DNA from: Oribacterium parvum ACB1
GTDB lineage: Bacteria; Bacillota; Clostridia; Lachnospirales; Lachnospiraceae
Length of the DNA stretch: 64,000 nt
Reading direction: 5' to 3'
NCBI RefSeq assembly: GCF_000238055.2
Contig: NZ_KE148312.1
Coordinates: 1,794,501-1,858,500 of the forward strand
A program made the translations under genes and the position numbers. Positions 32,541-41,634 of this stretch are shown piece after piece (the stretch's first letter is position 1; each line of letters begins with the position of its first letter). The notes under the pieces are model-generated. The model was not told the DNA's origin, did no database searches, and saw only the letters and a program-made list of their open reading frames with translations.

Positions 32541-33581
32541 ATGAGCGAGATTAAATTAACATCGATGACGAAGCTTTCCGGTTGAGCGGCCAAAATAGGT
32601 CCTAAGACCCTTGCTCAGGTTGTGAGTAAGCTACCCAAATTCGATTTTGACCCGAAGGTTTTGGTTGGCCTTGATACCTCTGATGATGCTGCAGTTTATG
32701 CAGTAACGGATGACTTGGCTATGATTCAAACGGTGGATTTTTTCACCCCTATAGTAGATGATCCCTATATGTTTGGACAGATTGCCGCGGCAAATGCCCT
32801 ATCCGACGTTTATGCTATGGGCGGTATCCCCAAACTGGCATTAAACATTGTGGGATTTCCAAACTGCCTGTCCCCTGATGTGCTCTCTGAGATTATGAAA
32901 GGGGGAGCAGATAAGGTGAAGGAAGCAGGTGCTATTTTGATTGGAGGTCATTCCATTCAAAATGATGAGCCTTTCTACGGGCTTTGTGTTTCCGGCTTGG
33001 TACACCCCGCTAAGGTACAGAAAAACTTTGGAGCTAAACCGGGAGATGTTTTGATTTTAACAAAGCAAATCGGTACGGGAATTATCAATACCGCTGCAAA
33101 GGTTTCCTTGGCGGATGAGAGAGCGATTGCGGAGGCAACGACCGTGATGGCTAGTTTAAACAGAAAACCGAAGGAAGTAATGGATCATTTTACGGTCCAT
33201 GCCTGTACGGATATTACCGGCTTCGGACTCTTGGGACATAGCTTGGAGATGGCAGAGGCAAGTAAGGTAAGCTTTCTTCTGCACAAGAAAGACATTCCCT
33301 ATATCAAGGAGAGTAAAGAATACGCCGAGATGGGTCTGGTTCCTGCAGGTGCACATGAAAACAGAAAGTTTCAAGAAGAAAAGATTGAATTCAAAGGGAT
33401 AGATACCGGCTTTCAGGATATTCTTTTTGATCCACAATCTTCAGGAGGACTTCTTTACAGTGTTCCTAAGGAGGAAAAGGATGCGGTTCTTGAAGCAATG
33501 GATAGGGCAGGACTGCCAACACGATTCGCGTGCATTGGAGAAGTACTTGCGTTTTCCGAAAAAAATATCATTGTAGATTAG
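32541..33581 (+). CDS. selD: Selenide, water dikinase, itself a selenoprotein (UGA at codon 15)
   Basis: A 346-residue enzyme that makes selenophosphate from selenide and ATP. ATG at 32541 reads MSEIKLTSMTKLSG, then TGA (32583-32585), then AAKIGPKTLAQ; the block SG-x-AAKIGP is the glycine-rich active-site loop, and the UGA falls on the catalytic Cys/Sec position. Downstream are VGLDTSDDAAVYA, QTVDFFTPIVDDP, AANALSDVYAMGG, IGGHSI and TDITGFGLLGH, all diagnostic. Reading only from 32622 removes the active site. RBS AAGGGAGA lies before the ATG. A stem-loop right after the UGA and tRNA-Sec 1.8 kb upstream support readthrough as selenocysteine. Confidence 0.95.
32583..32617 (+). promoter_or_regulatory. 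SECIS-like stem-loop after the selD UGA
   Basis: TGAGC (32583-32587, containing the UGA) pairs with GCTCA (32613-32617), and GGTC (32598-32601) pairs with GACC (32606-32609) around CTAA. The apical loop is 16 bases beyond the UGA, within the spacing used by bacterial SECIS elements bound by SelB. The G-rich apical stem recalls the GGTC of E. coli fdhF. Confidence 0.75.
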
Positions 33582-33680
33582 GGGCTCTGCAGTAACTAAA
33601 GACGATGTAGATTCTTCAAATATCTTGAGACAGACTATGAATCTAAGTGTTTAGATACCGGCAGCAAAAGGAGAGACAGG

Positions 33681-34592
33681 ATGAATATTAAACAATTAGA
33701 GGCATTTGTTCGAATTGTAAAGAATAAAAGCTTTTCACAAACGGCAAAAGAACTCTACCTGACACAGCCGACGGTCAGTTCTTATATCAGTAGTCTGGAG
33801 GAGGATCTCGGAGTACAGCTCTTCACAAGAACAACAAAGGAAGTGCATACTACGAGTGAGGGGGAACAGATCTATCTTTATGCAAAAGATATAGTCAATC
33901 TTTCCAATAAGATTCGAAATGCTTTTAAAGAAGAGCCGAAGGATGACATTAATGAAATTGTGATTTCTTCATCCAGTATTCCGGGACAATACTTGCTTCC
34001 CGGTATGCTTGCAAATTTCAGTAAGCGCTTTCCCAATACGGAATTTCGCATTCATGAAACGGATAGTAAGGGAGCCGTTACCGATGTAGCTGAGCATAGA
34101 GCGGATATCGGATTTTGCGGAACGATTATTCCGAAGACGGCTTGTACATTTTTGCCTTTTTATGAAGATGAGCTGATTCTTGTAACGCCAAACACACCCT
34201 ATTATCAGAAAATGAAAGAAAGCAATGATTTGGCCTTTCTTTCTAAAGCTGATTTTGTGATGCGTGAACAGGGATCCGGAACAAAGCAGGAAGCTTTAAA
34301 AATCTTACAGCAAAACGGTCTGAAGATAGAAGATATGAAGGTGGTAGCACGATTTGGAAATACCGGTGCTGTTATGCTTTCCGTAAAGGAAGGTGTTGGA
34401 GTTGCCGTTGTATCGAAGCTTGCTGCAAGGGCGGAAATAAAAAATGGGGATGTATTGGCTTTTCCTTTACAGGAAGGCGGATATTTCAGAAAGATTTATA
34501 TGGTCAGCAATTCCAACTATCCTCTGAGTAAGAGGGCAAAAAGTTTTATTCAAATGATTCAAAATCATGTGGATAAGAGAAAAATCATATAA
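33681..34592 (+). CDS. LysR-family regulator associated with selenium metabolism
   Basis: A 303-residue regulator. The winged-helix domain at residues 1-60 is MNIKQLEAFVRIVKNKSFSQTAKELYLTQPTVSSYISSLE (described only by its ends: MNIKQLEAF to QPTVSSYI). The effector domain follows, with VISSSSIPGQYLLPGMLANF and ADIGFCGTI. This subgroup recurs beside selD, yedF and related genes in clostridia. It is read in the same direction as selD, 100 bases downstream. The ligand is unknown; selenium-dependent control of the locus is an inference. RBS AAAGGAGAGA precedes the ATG. Confidence 0.9.
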   Translation: MNIKQLEAFVRIVKNKSFSQTAKELYLTQPTVSSYISSLEEDLGVQLFTRTTKEVHTTSEGEQIYLYAKDIVNLSNKIRNAFKEEPKDDINEIVISSSSIPGQYLLPGMLANFSKRFPNTEFRIHETDSKGAVTDVAEHRADIGFCGTIIPKTACTFLPFYEDELILVTPNTPYYQKMKESNDLAFLSKADFVMREQGSGTKQEALKILQQNGLKIEDMKVVARFGNTGAVMLSVKEGVGVAVVSKLAARAEIKNGDVLAFPLQEGGYFRKIYMVSNSNYPLSKRAKSFIQMIQNHVDKRKII

Positions 34593-34665
34593 TAGCAAAT
34601 CAAAGGATGTCGTAGGGAAAGCAAGATTTTTGTTTTTGAAATGATTGGGCAGTGCTGGGAGGAAT

Positions 34666-35418
34666 ATGAAACAAAATTATAAGCTTTTACTAAGCTATGA
34701 CGGTTCTCGGTACTATGGCTTTGAAAGGCAAAAGGAGCAGGAATTGACTATACAGGGAAAGCTTGAATCGGTACTGACGGCAATGCCAAGAAGTGATAGA
34801 GAGCCTGTTGAAAGCTTTTCCGCAGGACGCACCGATGCAGGCGTACATGCCAGAGGAATGTGCTGCAATGTGTTTTTGGATACGGATTTGACTGAAGAGG
34901 AAATTCAAGACTATTGCAATCAATACCTTCCGGAAGATATCGGAGTGAATTCTGTTAAAAAAGCCGGCGAACGTTTTCATGCCAGATACCTTGCTACAGG
35001 AAAGATTTATCGTTATTCCTGCCATATTGGGAAAAATAAGGAAGTATTCGAAAGAAAATATCTTTATCATTTGGAAGAAGAACCGGATATAGAAGCAATG
35101 CAGAAAGCTGCAAGCTATCTTATCGGGGAAAAGGATTTTAAATCCTTCTGCGGAAACCCGAAGATGAAAAAGTCGACAGTGAGAAAGCTTTTTAATATTG
35201 AAATCCGAAAGACGGGAAGTACTCTTCGTTTCTACTTTCATGGAAGCGGTTTTTTACAGTATCAGATTCGGATTATGGTAGGAACACTTTTGGAGGTGGG
35301 GTTCCATAAAAAAAGAGTAGAAGAGGTAGAGGAAATTCTGCTTGCCAAAGACAGAACAAAGGCGGGATTTACCGCTCCGGCAAAGGGACTTTGCCTAATG
35401 AAGGTGGAATACGATTAG
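34666..35418 (+). CDS. truA: tRNA pseudouridine synthase A
   Basis: A 250-residue enzyme that makes pseudouridine at tRNA positions 38-40. The catalytic Asp is in SAGRTDAGVHARG; LSYDGSRYYGFERQ and GFLQYQIRIMVGTLLEVG are conserved. ATG at 34666 with GGAGGA three bases upstream is favoured over an in-frame codon 21 bases earlier. It is followed after 16 bases by an L,D-transpeptidase gene with a TTG start. Confidence 0.95.
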   Translation: MKQNYKLLLSYDGSRYYGFERQKEQELTIQGKLESVLTAMPRSDREPVESFSAGRTDAGVHARGMCCNVFLDTDLTEEEIQDYCNQYLPEDIGVNSVKKAGERFHARYLATGKIYRYSCHIGKNKEVFERKYLYHLEEEPDIEAMQKAASYLIGEKDFKSFCGNPKMKKSTVRKLFNIEIRKTGSTLRFYFHGSGFLQYQIRIMVGTLLEVGFHKKRVEEVEEILLAKDRTKAGFTAPAKGLCLMKVEYD

Positions 35419-35434
35419 TAGAAGGAGTACGTTT

Positions 35435-36778
35435 TTGAAGAAACAGATTTTAATATCACTTGGAGTATCGGTGCTGACGATTATATCTTTGCTTTTGTTG
35501 TTTTTAACCTTTATGGAAGGACGATTTTTTCCCGGAACAATGGTAAATCAAGTTGATCTTTCCCTTATGAAAAGAGAAGAGGCGGCGGAGTATTTTTCAA
35601 ATTGGAAGCAGGAGGAGTTTGGATTAAGCCTAGTGGATAAAGAAGGAAATACCGAGCTTCTTAGCGGTAAAGAGATTCAACTACGATATGCTCCTGATTT
35701 TTCCGCTATACCGAAACCGGATTCTTTTCTTATGCTTTTTTCCTTGGGAAAGCAGAAGGACTATCCTTTAAAAGGAAGTCTTGCCTATGATGAGAGTTTA
35801 TTGCGTTCTTTTGTAGAAAAGTATGCCGCTTCCCATAGCACGGATGAAAGTCCCAGAGAAGGTTTTCTAAGCGCTTATGTACCCGGAGCGGGATATCTAA
35901 TCGGGGAAGAAAAACAGGGAGGAAAGATTTCTGCAGAAGTCTTGGAAAATGCAATTAAAAATGCAATTCAGGAAGGAAAAAATCTTGTTCGTTTGGAAGA
36001 TGCCGGAGTTTATGAGGAAGCGGAAAAACGGGAAAATCTGGAAAGCCTTAAGGATGAGAAAAACAAGAGTCTTCCCGGAACCGTTCGTTATAATTTTTCC
36101 GGAGAGATTGTGGAGTTGAACAGTGATACAACATTATCTTGGTTTACTGAGGATGGATCGAAACTGGATAATCAGCGGGTTAAAGAGTATGTAAAAAATC
36201 TGAAAACCTATACAGATACAAGCGGAAAGGAAAGAAGCTTCCTGACAGAAGACGGAAGAGTCTTGTCTCTTGGTGGAAAGTACGGTTTTTCCATTTCGGA
36301 AAAAAAAGAGGTAAAGCAACTCAGTGAAAATCTACTAGCAAAGGAGAATATCGTTCGTGATGCGGAATATGAGACTGTTGCGGCATCTCGAGGCGCTGAC
36401 GATATCGGAAATACCTATGTTGAGGTGGATATCGGACGCCAAAAGATTTTCTATTTTGAAAATGGAGTGCAGCTACTCAGCTCCGATTGTGTAACGGGAA
36501 ATATAGCAAGAAGGCATGGTACTCCGGACGGTATCTATTCTTTAACCTATAAAGCACGTAATGCAACGTTAAAAGGACCGGATTACGAGGCGAAGGTAAA
36601 CTATTGGATGCCCTTTAATCGGGGAATCGGTTTTCATGATGCTCTTTGGAGAAACCGTTTTGGTGGAAGTATTTATCGGAATGCCGGTTCGCATGGGTGC
36701 ATTAATCTGCCTTTTAACAGCGCTCAAAATTTATATCAGAAGGTATATCAGGGAATTCCTGTAGTTTGTCACTATTAG
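35435..36778 (+). CDS. L,D-transpeptidase (YkuD) with an N-terminal membrane anchor
   Basis: A 447-residue cell-wall enzyme. Residues 1-28 form a single membrane segment. The middle has a peptidoglycan-binding type module (PG binding 4 like; FFPGTMVNQVDLSL onwards). The C-terminal YkuD domain carries the motif HGCINLP with nucleophilic Cys422 and its His. It would cross-link peptidoglycan stems (3-3 links) or attach proteins. It starts with TTG, supported by GAAGGAG eight bases upstream. Two genes of membrane or unknown type follow within 22 and 18 bases, suggesting an operon. Confidence 0.9.
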   Translation: MKKQILISLGVSVLTIISLLLLFLTFMEGRFFPGTMVNQVDLSLMKREEAAEYFSNWKQEEFGLSLVDKEGNTELLSGKEIQLRYAPDFSAIPKPDSFLMLFSLGKQKDYPLKGSLAYDESLLRSFVEKYAASHSTDESPREGFLSAYVPGAGYLIGEEKQGGKISAEVLENAIKNAIQEGKNLVRLEDAGVYEEAEKRENLESLKDEKNKSLPGTVRYNFSGEIVELNSDTTLSWFTEDGSKLDNQRVKEYVKNLKTYTDTSGKERSFLTEDGRVLSLGGKYGFSISEKKEVKQLSENLLAKENIVRDAEYETVAASRGADDIGNTYVEVDIGRQKIFYFENGVQLLSSDCVTGNIARRHGTPDGIYSLTYKARNATLKGPDYEAKVNYWMPFNRGIGFHDALWRNRFGGSIYRNAGSHGCINLPFNSAQNLYQKVYQGIPVVCHY

Positions 36779-36800
36779 AATTGTATTTGAAGAGGTAAGG

Positions 36801-38246
36801 ATGCAGGAGATGCAGGAAATACAAAATGAGGAAGAGAAGAAGTCTTATGGTAAGAAAAGGAAAAGTCCGCTCGGCATTTTCCTGACTTTCCTTCCTCTGA
36901 TCTTAGGTGCGCTTGCTGCGCTCTTTGTTTATCGCTATGGAAGACAGGTGATAGAGGGAAGAGACAGGCATAACAAGGCTCTGATTCATGAGGCTGCGGC
37001 TTCTTCCGCAGTAGAGGAGAGAGAAGGAGAAGTCTTTGCAAAATTAAAAAAAGGAGAAGAATTGCACATTCTTCTTCTTGGAGATGAAAGTCTTCGAGCA
37101 GACTCTGCTTATTTTAGTAAATTAAAGGAACTGCTGGAGAGCGAATACAGCGGGAAGATAGTTTATGAAGAGGCGAAGCTCCCCGGCAGTGCTACAGCGC
37201 TTTCCGGCTATCTTTATCTTCAGGAAGCGGATAAAGCATTGGAAGAAAATACAAAACCGGATTTACTTTTCTTTTCCTTCGGGGAAAACGATGAAAGCTT
37301 TACATTTCCATATTATTACGAACTTCTTCTTCGCACCCTTATGGAAAAGTATCCGGATACTCCTCTGCTTCCTTTCATTTCTTATAAGGCTCTTCTTTCG
37401 GAGGGGCAAAGCAGGTTAAATGCTACAGCATTAGATAATATTGCTAAGCACTACTCTTTGGATACTTTGAATCTTGCGGCGGTTCTTGCCACAAAAGAGG
37501 AGCATCCGGAAAGCGTTTTGGAAAGCAAGGAGCAGTTTCAAGCCTTTCAGGAGAAATACTTCGTTTCTTCTATTCTTTCTGCAATGGAAACGATAAAGGC
37601 AGGAGAAAAAACGGCTACCCCAATTAATCCCATTTTAGAGGAAACAAGAGAATGCATTGCCATTCCTAAAGAAATGTGGTCTGACTATGGAATGACAGCA
37701 TTAAGTCTATCGGAAGAGGATTTGGAAAAACTTTCCTTGAAGGGAAGACATGGTATTTTTGCACTTTCCTCAGCATTACATGAAGGAGAAAATAAGGGAA
37801 ATTTTTATGTGGACGGGATTTTAGAGGGGAACTATTTACTGACAGGGGATTCCTATCTTGGTATTTTATCCGGAGACGTCAATATTCGAAGGCAGTTAAT
37901 CTTGAATTTTGAGACGGAAGAAGAGAAGGATAATTTTAAATGCTTGTATTATCTTTCGCCGATTCCCCTTGAAAAGGGCTTAAAGAACGGTGTTGCTTTG
38001 GCTCTTCCGGAAGTAGAAAACAGCCCTTCCGAGACAGAAGAGCTTGCTGCTCAGAGCAGTGAAAGTCCTGCTGTCACCAATGCTGATAAAACTGCCGTAG
38101 AGACAAGTCCGGAAAAGACCGGTGAACCCGGAACCGCTTCGGACAGTGGATCTTCTTCCGACGGTAAAAAAACGGAGAAGAGTGGAGAAGGACTGGTAGA
38201 AAGTTCGGAAGAAGTCATTGGAATTTACGATAATGTTCCGAACTAG
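36801..38246 (+). CDS. Membrane-anchored SGNH/GDSL-like protein, degenerate
   Basis: A 481-residue protein with a basic N-terminus and one membrane helix (FLTFLPLILGALAALFVYRY), then an SGNH-like region: ILLLGDESLRAD stands where block I (GDS) would be, and FFSFGENDESF where the GxND block III would be. The catalytic Ser appears replaced or shifted (GDES), so hydrolase activity is doubtful. The last 70 residues are a Ser/Glu/Thr/Gly-rich tail. It follows the L,D-transpeptidase gene by 22 bases, so a cell-envelope role is plausible. Confidence 0.6.
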   Translation: MQEMQEIQNEEEKKSYGKKRKSPLGIFLTFLPLILGALAALFVYRYGRQVIEGRDRHNKALIHEAAASSAVEEREGEVFAKLKKGEELHILLLGDESLRADSAYFSKLKELLESEYSGKIVYEEAKLPGSATALSGYLYLQEADKALEENTKPDLLFFSFGENDESFTFPYYYELLLRTLMEKYPDTPLLPFISYKALLSEGQSRLNATALDNIAKHYSLDTLNLAAVLATKEEHPESVLESKEQFQAFQEKYFVSSILSAMETIKAGEKTATPINPILEETRECIAIPKEMWSDYGMTALSLSEEDLEKLSLKGRHGIFALSSALHEGENKGNFYVDGILEGNYLLTGDSYLGILSGDVNIRRQLILNFETEEEKDNFKCLYYLSPIPLEKGLKNGVALALPEVENSPSETEELAAQSSESPAVTNADKTAVETSPEKTGEPGTASDSGSSSDGKKTEKSGEGLVESSEEVIGIYDNVPN

Positions 38247-38264
38247 AGAAGTCGGAGGAAGAAA

Positions 38265-38897
38265 ATGTATGATGAAGACATTCGAGAAGAGCTATTTTTC
38301 TTCCTGGAAGAACATTTTGGTAAAAGCCGGATAATAGAGGAAAAAGTAATAGGGAAAGCACGTGCGGATTGTGTTCTTATCACGGAATCCGCTTTTATCG
38401 GTGTAGAAATCAAGTCTGATCATGACAGCTATCGAAGACTTTCCTCCCAAGTAAAAAATTATAATGATTTTTTTGATTACAATATTCTTGTTGTAGGGAC
38501 CAAACATGCTCATAGCGCAAAAGACCATGTACCTCCCTTTTGGGGAATTATTACGGTGGAAGAGATAGAAGGAAAACCCGATTTTTATTTTTGGAGAAGA
38601 GAAGAGCGGAATCCCTTTCGGGATTATGCAAAGAAAGGGAGCCTGCTATGGAAGGACGAGCTTGTTTCCATGCTTGAAAAATTTTCCTATCCGCTATATA
38701 AACAAAAGTCTAAAAAGTTTCAATTTTCTTATTTAAGAGAGAGAATTTCCGAAGAGGTATTGGATCGGGAAATGTCCGAACAGCTTTTGGAAAGGGAATA
38801 CCCGGAAGAAGAGGGAGTAGGAAAGTCGAAAAAACGGAAGAGAGTAAGACGGAAACCGAATCTTTTAGTAAGCCATGTACTAAGAAGAAAGAAATGA
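38265..38897 (+). CDS. sce7726-like protein with a PD-(D/E)xK-like core
   Basis: A 210-residue protein. The order KARADCVLI, FIGVEIKSDHDSYRRL, QVKNYNDFFDYNILVVG matches sce7726-family proteins, whose Asp and E-x-K residues resemble a PD-(D/E)xK nuclease core. The last 35 residues are strongly basic (KSKKRKRVRRKP, VLRRKK). Function is unknown in the family; DNA binding or cleavage is an inference. It follows the SGNH-like gene after 18 bases and is closed by a terminator. Confidence 0.7.
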   Translation: MYDEDIREELFFFLEEHFGKSRIIEEKVIGKARADCVLITESAFIGVEIKSDHDSYRRLSSQVKNYNDFFDYNILVVGTKHAHSAKDHVPPFWGIITVEEIEGKPDFYFWRREERNPFRDYAKKGSLLWKDELVSMLEKFSYPLYKQKSKKFQFSYLRERISEEVLDREMSEQLLEREYPEEEGVGKSKKRKRVRRKPNLLVSHVLRRKK

Positions 38898-38992
38898 GTA
38901 TCTTTTTTTATAAAATCATAGTTCTTCCGCTTTTTGCCATAATGCCAGTTGTGAAGCAAAGAAGAGAGAAATAGAAAAAGAAAGCCGAAGGG

Positions 38993-39020
38993 GAAGGATT
39001 GCACTCTGTCCTTCTTTTTT
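38993..39020 (+). terminator. Terminator before galK
   Basis: Stem GAAGGA (38993-38998) / TCCTTC (39009-39014) with a ten-base loop and six T. The stem is short. Confidence 0.6.
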
Positions 39021-39065
39021 GTATAGTTAGGAAGAAAATTTTCAAAAGCGGAGAAGGAGAGCGTG

Positions 39066-40244
39066 ATGAAGGATTTGGAAATTAAAGAAAAATTAAAGGA
39101 GAAATTTCGGGAGCTTTTCGGAGAATGCGAAAATGCCCGTTTCTTTTTTGCTCCGGGGAGAGTGAATTTAATAGGAGAGCATACCGACTATAATGGAGGG
39201 CATGTATTCCCCTGTGCCCTTTCCATGGGAACTTATGCTTGTGTAAAGAAAAGACAGGACGGACTCTTCCGTTTTTACTCTATGAATGTAGAAAGTGCCG
39301 GAGTAATTACAGCGGATGAAGATAGTTATAAGCCTTTAGAGGATAAGCAGTGGGCAAGCTATTTAAAGGGGGTAATTTGGGCATTTCAAAAAAGAGGAGT
39401 CAGTTTTCCGACAGGATTGGACTTGGTTTTATACGGGAATATTCCAAACGGTTCAGGACTGTCTTCTTCCGCTTCCTTGGAAGTTCTTATGGGCAGTATT
39501 TTAAAAGAGATGTACGGTTTAAGCGTGAGTTTCCCGGAGATTGCCTTAATCGGTCAGTACAGTGAAAACAATTATAATGGGATGAACTGTGGTATTATGG
39601 ACCAGTTTGCTTCTGCGATGGGAAAGAAAGACCACGCCATATTCCTCGATACGGCGACTTTGGAATTCAGTTATGCACCGCTTGTTTTAACCGATTATGC
39701 CTTGATTATTACCAATACAAACAAGAAGCATAAGCTCATCGGTTCCGCTTACAATGATAGAAGAAGAGAATCCGAGGATGCTTTAAAGATTTTACAAAAG
39801 TTTGCAGAGATTAAAACTTTGGGTGACTTATCGGACGAAGAATTCTTCCAATTGGAAGAGAAACTGGAAGATCCGATTATCCGTAAGAGAGCAAAGCATG
39901 CCGTACTGGAAAATAACCGTACTATTGCAGCCAAGAAGGCCTTAGAGGAAGGGAATTATCACGAGTTCGGAAGGCTTATGAATCTTTCTCATGTCTCTCT
40001 TCGAGATGATTATGAAGTGTCTTGCGAGGAATCTGATTTGCTATGTGATACCGCTTGGAGTCTTCCTTATGTTTTGGGTTCCCGTATGACCGGAGGCGGA
40101 TTTGGAGGCTGTACCGTATCCTTAGTAAAGCGCGATAAAATAAAGGACTTTGAAGAAGAACTTCAGAAGGTATACGAGCCGAAAATAGGTTATCGCTGCA
40201 GCTTCTATGAGGCGGAGATTGCGGATGGTCCGAGAGAACTATAG
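39066..40244 (+). CDS. galK: Galactokinase
   Basis: A 392-residue GHMP kinase that phosphorylates galactose at C1. The signature GRVNLIGEHTDYNGG lies near residue 35, the ATP-binding PNGSGLSSSASLE and the GGFGGC motif near the C-terminus. ATG at 39066 is taken over the GTG three bases earlier because GAAGGAGAG is at usual distance from both and ATG is stronger. galE and galT follow on the same strand, with 134- and 236-base gaps, forming a Leloir cluster. Confidence 0.96.
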   Translation: MKDLEIKEKLKEKFRELFGECENARFFFAPGRVNLIGEHTDYNGGHVFPCALSMGTYACVKKRQDGLFRFYSMNVESAGVITADEDSYKPLEDKQWASYLKGVIWAFQKRGVSFPTGLDLVLYGNIPNGSGLSSSASLEVLMGSILKEMYGLSVSFPEIALIGQYSENNYNGMNCGIMDQFASAMGKKDHAIFLDTATLEFSYAPLVLTDYALIITNTNKKHKLIGSAYNDRRRESEDALKILQKFAEIKTLGDLSDEEFFQLEEKLEDPIIRKRAKHAVLENNRTIAAKKALEEGNYHEFGRLMNLSHVSLRDDYEVSCEESDLLCDTAWSLPYVLGSRMTGGGFGGCTVSLVKRDKIKDFEEELQKVYEPKIGYRCSFYEAEIADGPREL

Positions 40245-40378
40245 GCTTTTTCAGAGATGAAAAATAGGGATTTTGAAAGCTTAGCAAGCTTTTTCTTGAC
40301 AAGGTCAAGAATATGTTTAAGGCTTTGCCCAATCAAAGTAAAGTATGAGAATGCAAAAAGTCCGAAAAGGAGAAGAAG

Positions 40379-41398
40379 ATGAAGATTTTAGTATCCGGAG
40401 GAGCCGGTTATATCGGGTCCCACACACTGATTGAACTTTTGGAAAGTGGCTATGATGTAGTAGCCTTTGACAATTTCTATAATTCCAGCCCGAAGGCTAT
40501 TGAGAGAGTTAAGGAAATTACAGGGAAAGATTTTGCTTTTTACGAGGCGGATATGCTGGATAAGGAGGCCCTGAGAAAGATTTTTAAGGAGCATCCGGAT
40601 ATTTCCGCAACGATTCATTTTGCGGGACTAAAGGCAGTGGGAGAATCTGTGGCAAAGCCGATTTTCTATTACCATGACAATATTCTCGGAACCTTAAATC
40701 TTGTGGAAGTGATGGACGAGGCGGGTTGTAAGAATATCATTTTCTCTTCCTCCGCAACCGTTTACGGAGACCCGGCAGAGATTCCCATTACGGAAAGTTG
40801 TCCGAAGGGTACCTGCACCAATCCTTATGGCTGGACGAAGTGGATGCAGGAGCAGATTTTATCGGATTTACAGAAGGCAAAGCCGGAGTGGAATGTTATT
40901 TTACTTCGTTATTTTAATCCGATTGGAGCCCATATTTCGGGAAAAATCGGAGAGGATCCTAAAGGGATTCCGAACAATCTCCTTCCTTATGTGGCAAAGG
41001 TTGCTTCCGGTGCACTGGAGAAGGTGCATGTTTACGGAAATGACTATGATACAAAGGACGGCACCGGAGTCCGCGATTATATCCATGTAGTTGACCTTGC
41101 GAAGGGCCATGTGAAAGCCATAGAGAGATTGGCAAAGAATGACGGTGTCTTCGTTTGTAACCTTGGAACAGGAAACGGATACTCTGTTTTAGAAATTATT
41201 CATGCTTTTGAAAAGGCATGCGGAAAAGAGATTCCCTATGTCATCGACGGAAGAAGGGCAGGAGATATCGCAACTTGTTATTCCAGCCCGGAGAAAGCGG
41301 AGAAGGAACTGAACTGGCGTGCGGAAAGAGGCATTGAAGATATGTGTCGGGATGCATGGCGCTGGCAGTCCGGGAATCCGAACGGCTATAATTCTTAA
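40379..41398 (+). CDS. galE: UDP-glucose 4-epimerase
   Basis: A 339-residue extended SDR. The NAD motif GGAGYIGSH is at residues 7-15; catalytic Ser lies in IIFSSSATVYGD and Tyr/Lys in NPYGWTKWMQE. RYFNPIGAH and the GTGNGYSVLE loop are typical of GalE. It interconverts UDP-galactose and UDP-glucose. A terminator-like hairpin follows at 41419. Confidence 0.96.
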   Translation: MKILVSGGAGYIGSHTLIELLESGYDVVAFDNFYNSSPKAIERVKEITGKDFAFYEADMLDKEALRKIFKEHPDISATIHFAGLKAVGESVAKPIFYYHDNILGTLNLVEVMDEAGCKNIIFSSSATVYGDPAEIPITESCPKGTCTNPYGWTKWMQEQILSDLQKAKPEWNVILLRYFNPIGAHISGKIGEDPKGIPNNLLPYVAKVASGALEKVHVYGNDYDTKDGTGVRDYIHVVDLAKGHVKAIERLAKNDGVFVCNLGTGNGYSVLEIIHAFEKACGKEIPYVIDGRRAGDIATCYSSPEKAEKELNWRAERGIEDMCRDAWRWQSGNPNGYNS

Positions 41399-41418
41399 TT
41401 TAGTGGATGCAAAAGAAT

Positions 41419-41461
41419 GACGGCCTTCACGGAAAGCTTTTGGCGAAGGTCGCGTCTTTTT
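41419..41461 (+). terminator. Terminator after galE
   Basis: GACGGCCTTC (41419-41428) pairs with GAAGGTC-GC-GTC... (41445-41456), with a two-base bulge and one G-U pair, then five T. Confidence 0.6.
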
Positions 41462-41634
41462 GTGTAGAAGAACGTTGATTAAAAGGAAAAGAAAGATATG
41501 TGATGCATAGAGGCATCGCTTTTTGCACAGCGGTATTTCATGCATAACGAATATCGCGCTCAAGGCGTGCGATATCTCAATTATAAGCAGTATCGTGCAT
41601 AAGCGCGCTATACGTTTACCGGCAAGGAGAAGAA
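41462..41634 (+). other. galT leader with hairpins
   Basis: The stretch holds a small hairpin GATGC-ATAGAG-GCATC followed by CGCTTTTT (about 41502-41524), a stem-loop at 41551-41575 (ATATCGCGC / GTGCGATAT, one G-U pair, seven-base loop TCAAGGC), and then TATCGTGC-ATAA-GCGCGCTATA, which can also fold. The middle stem-loop matches one in the tsf leader. No obvious promoter was found. Confidence 0.45.
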
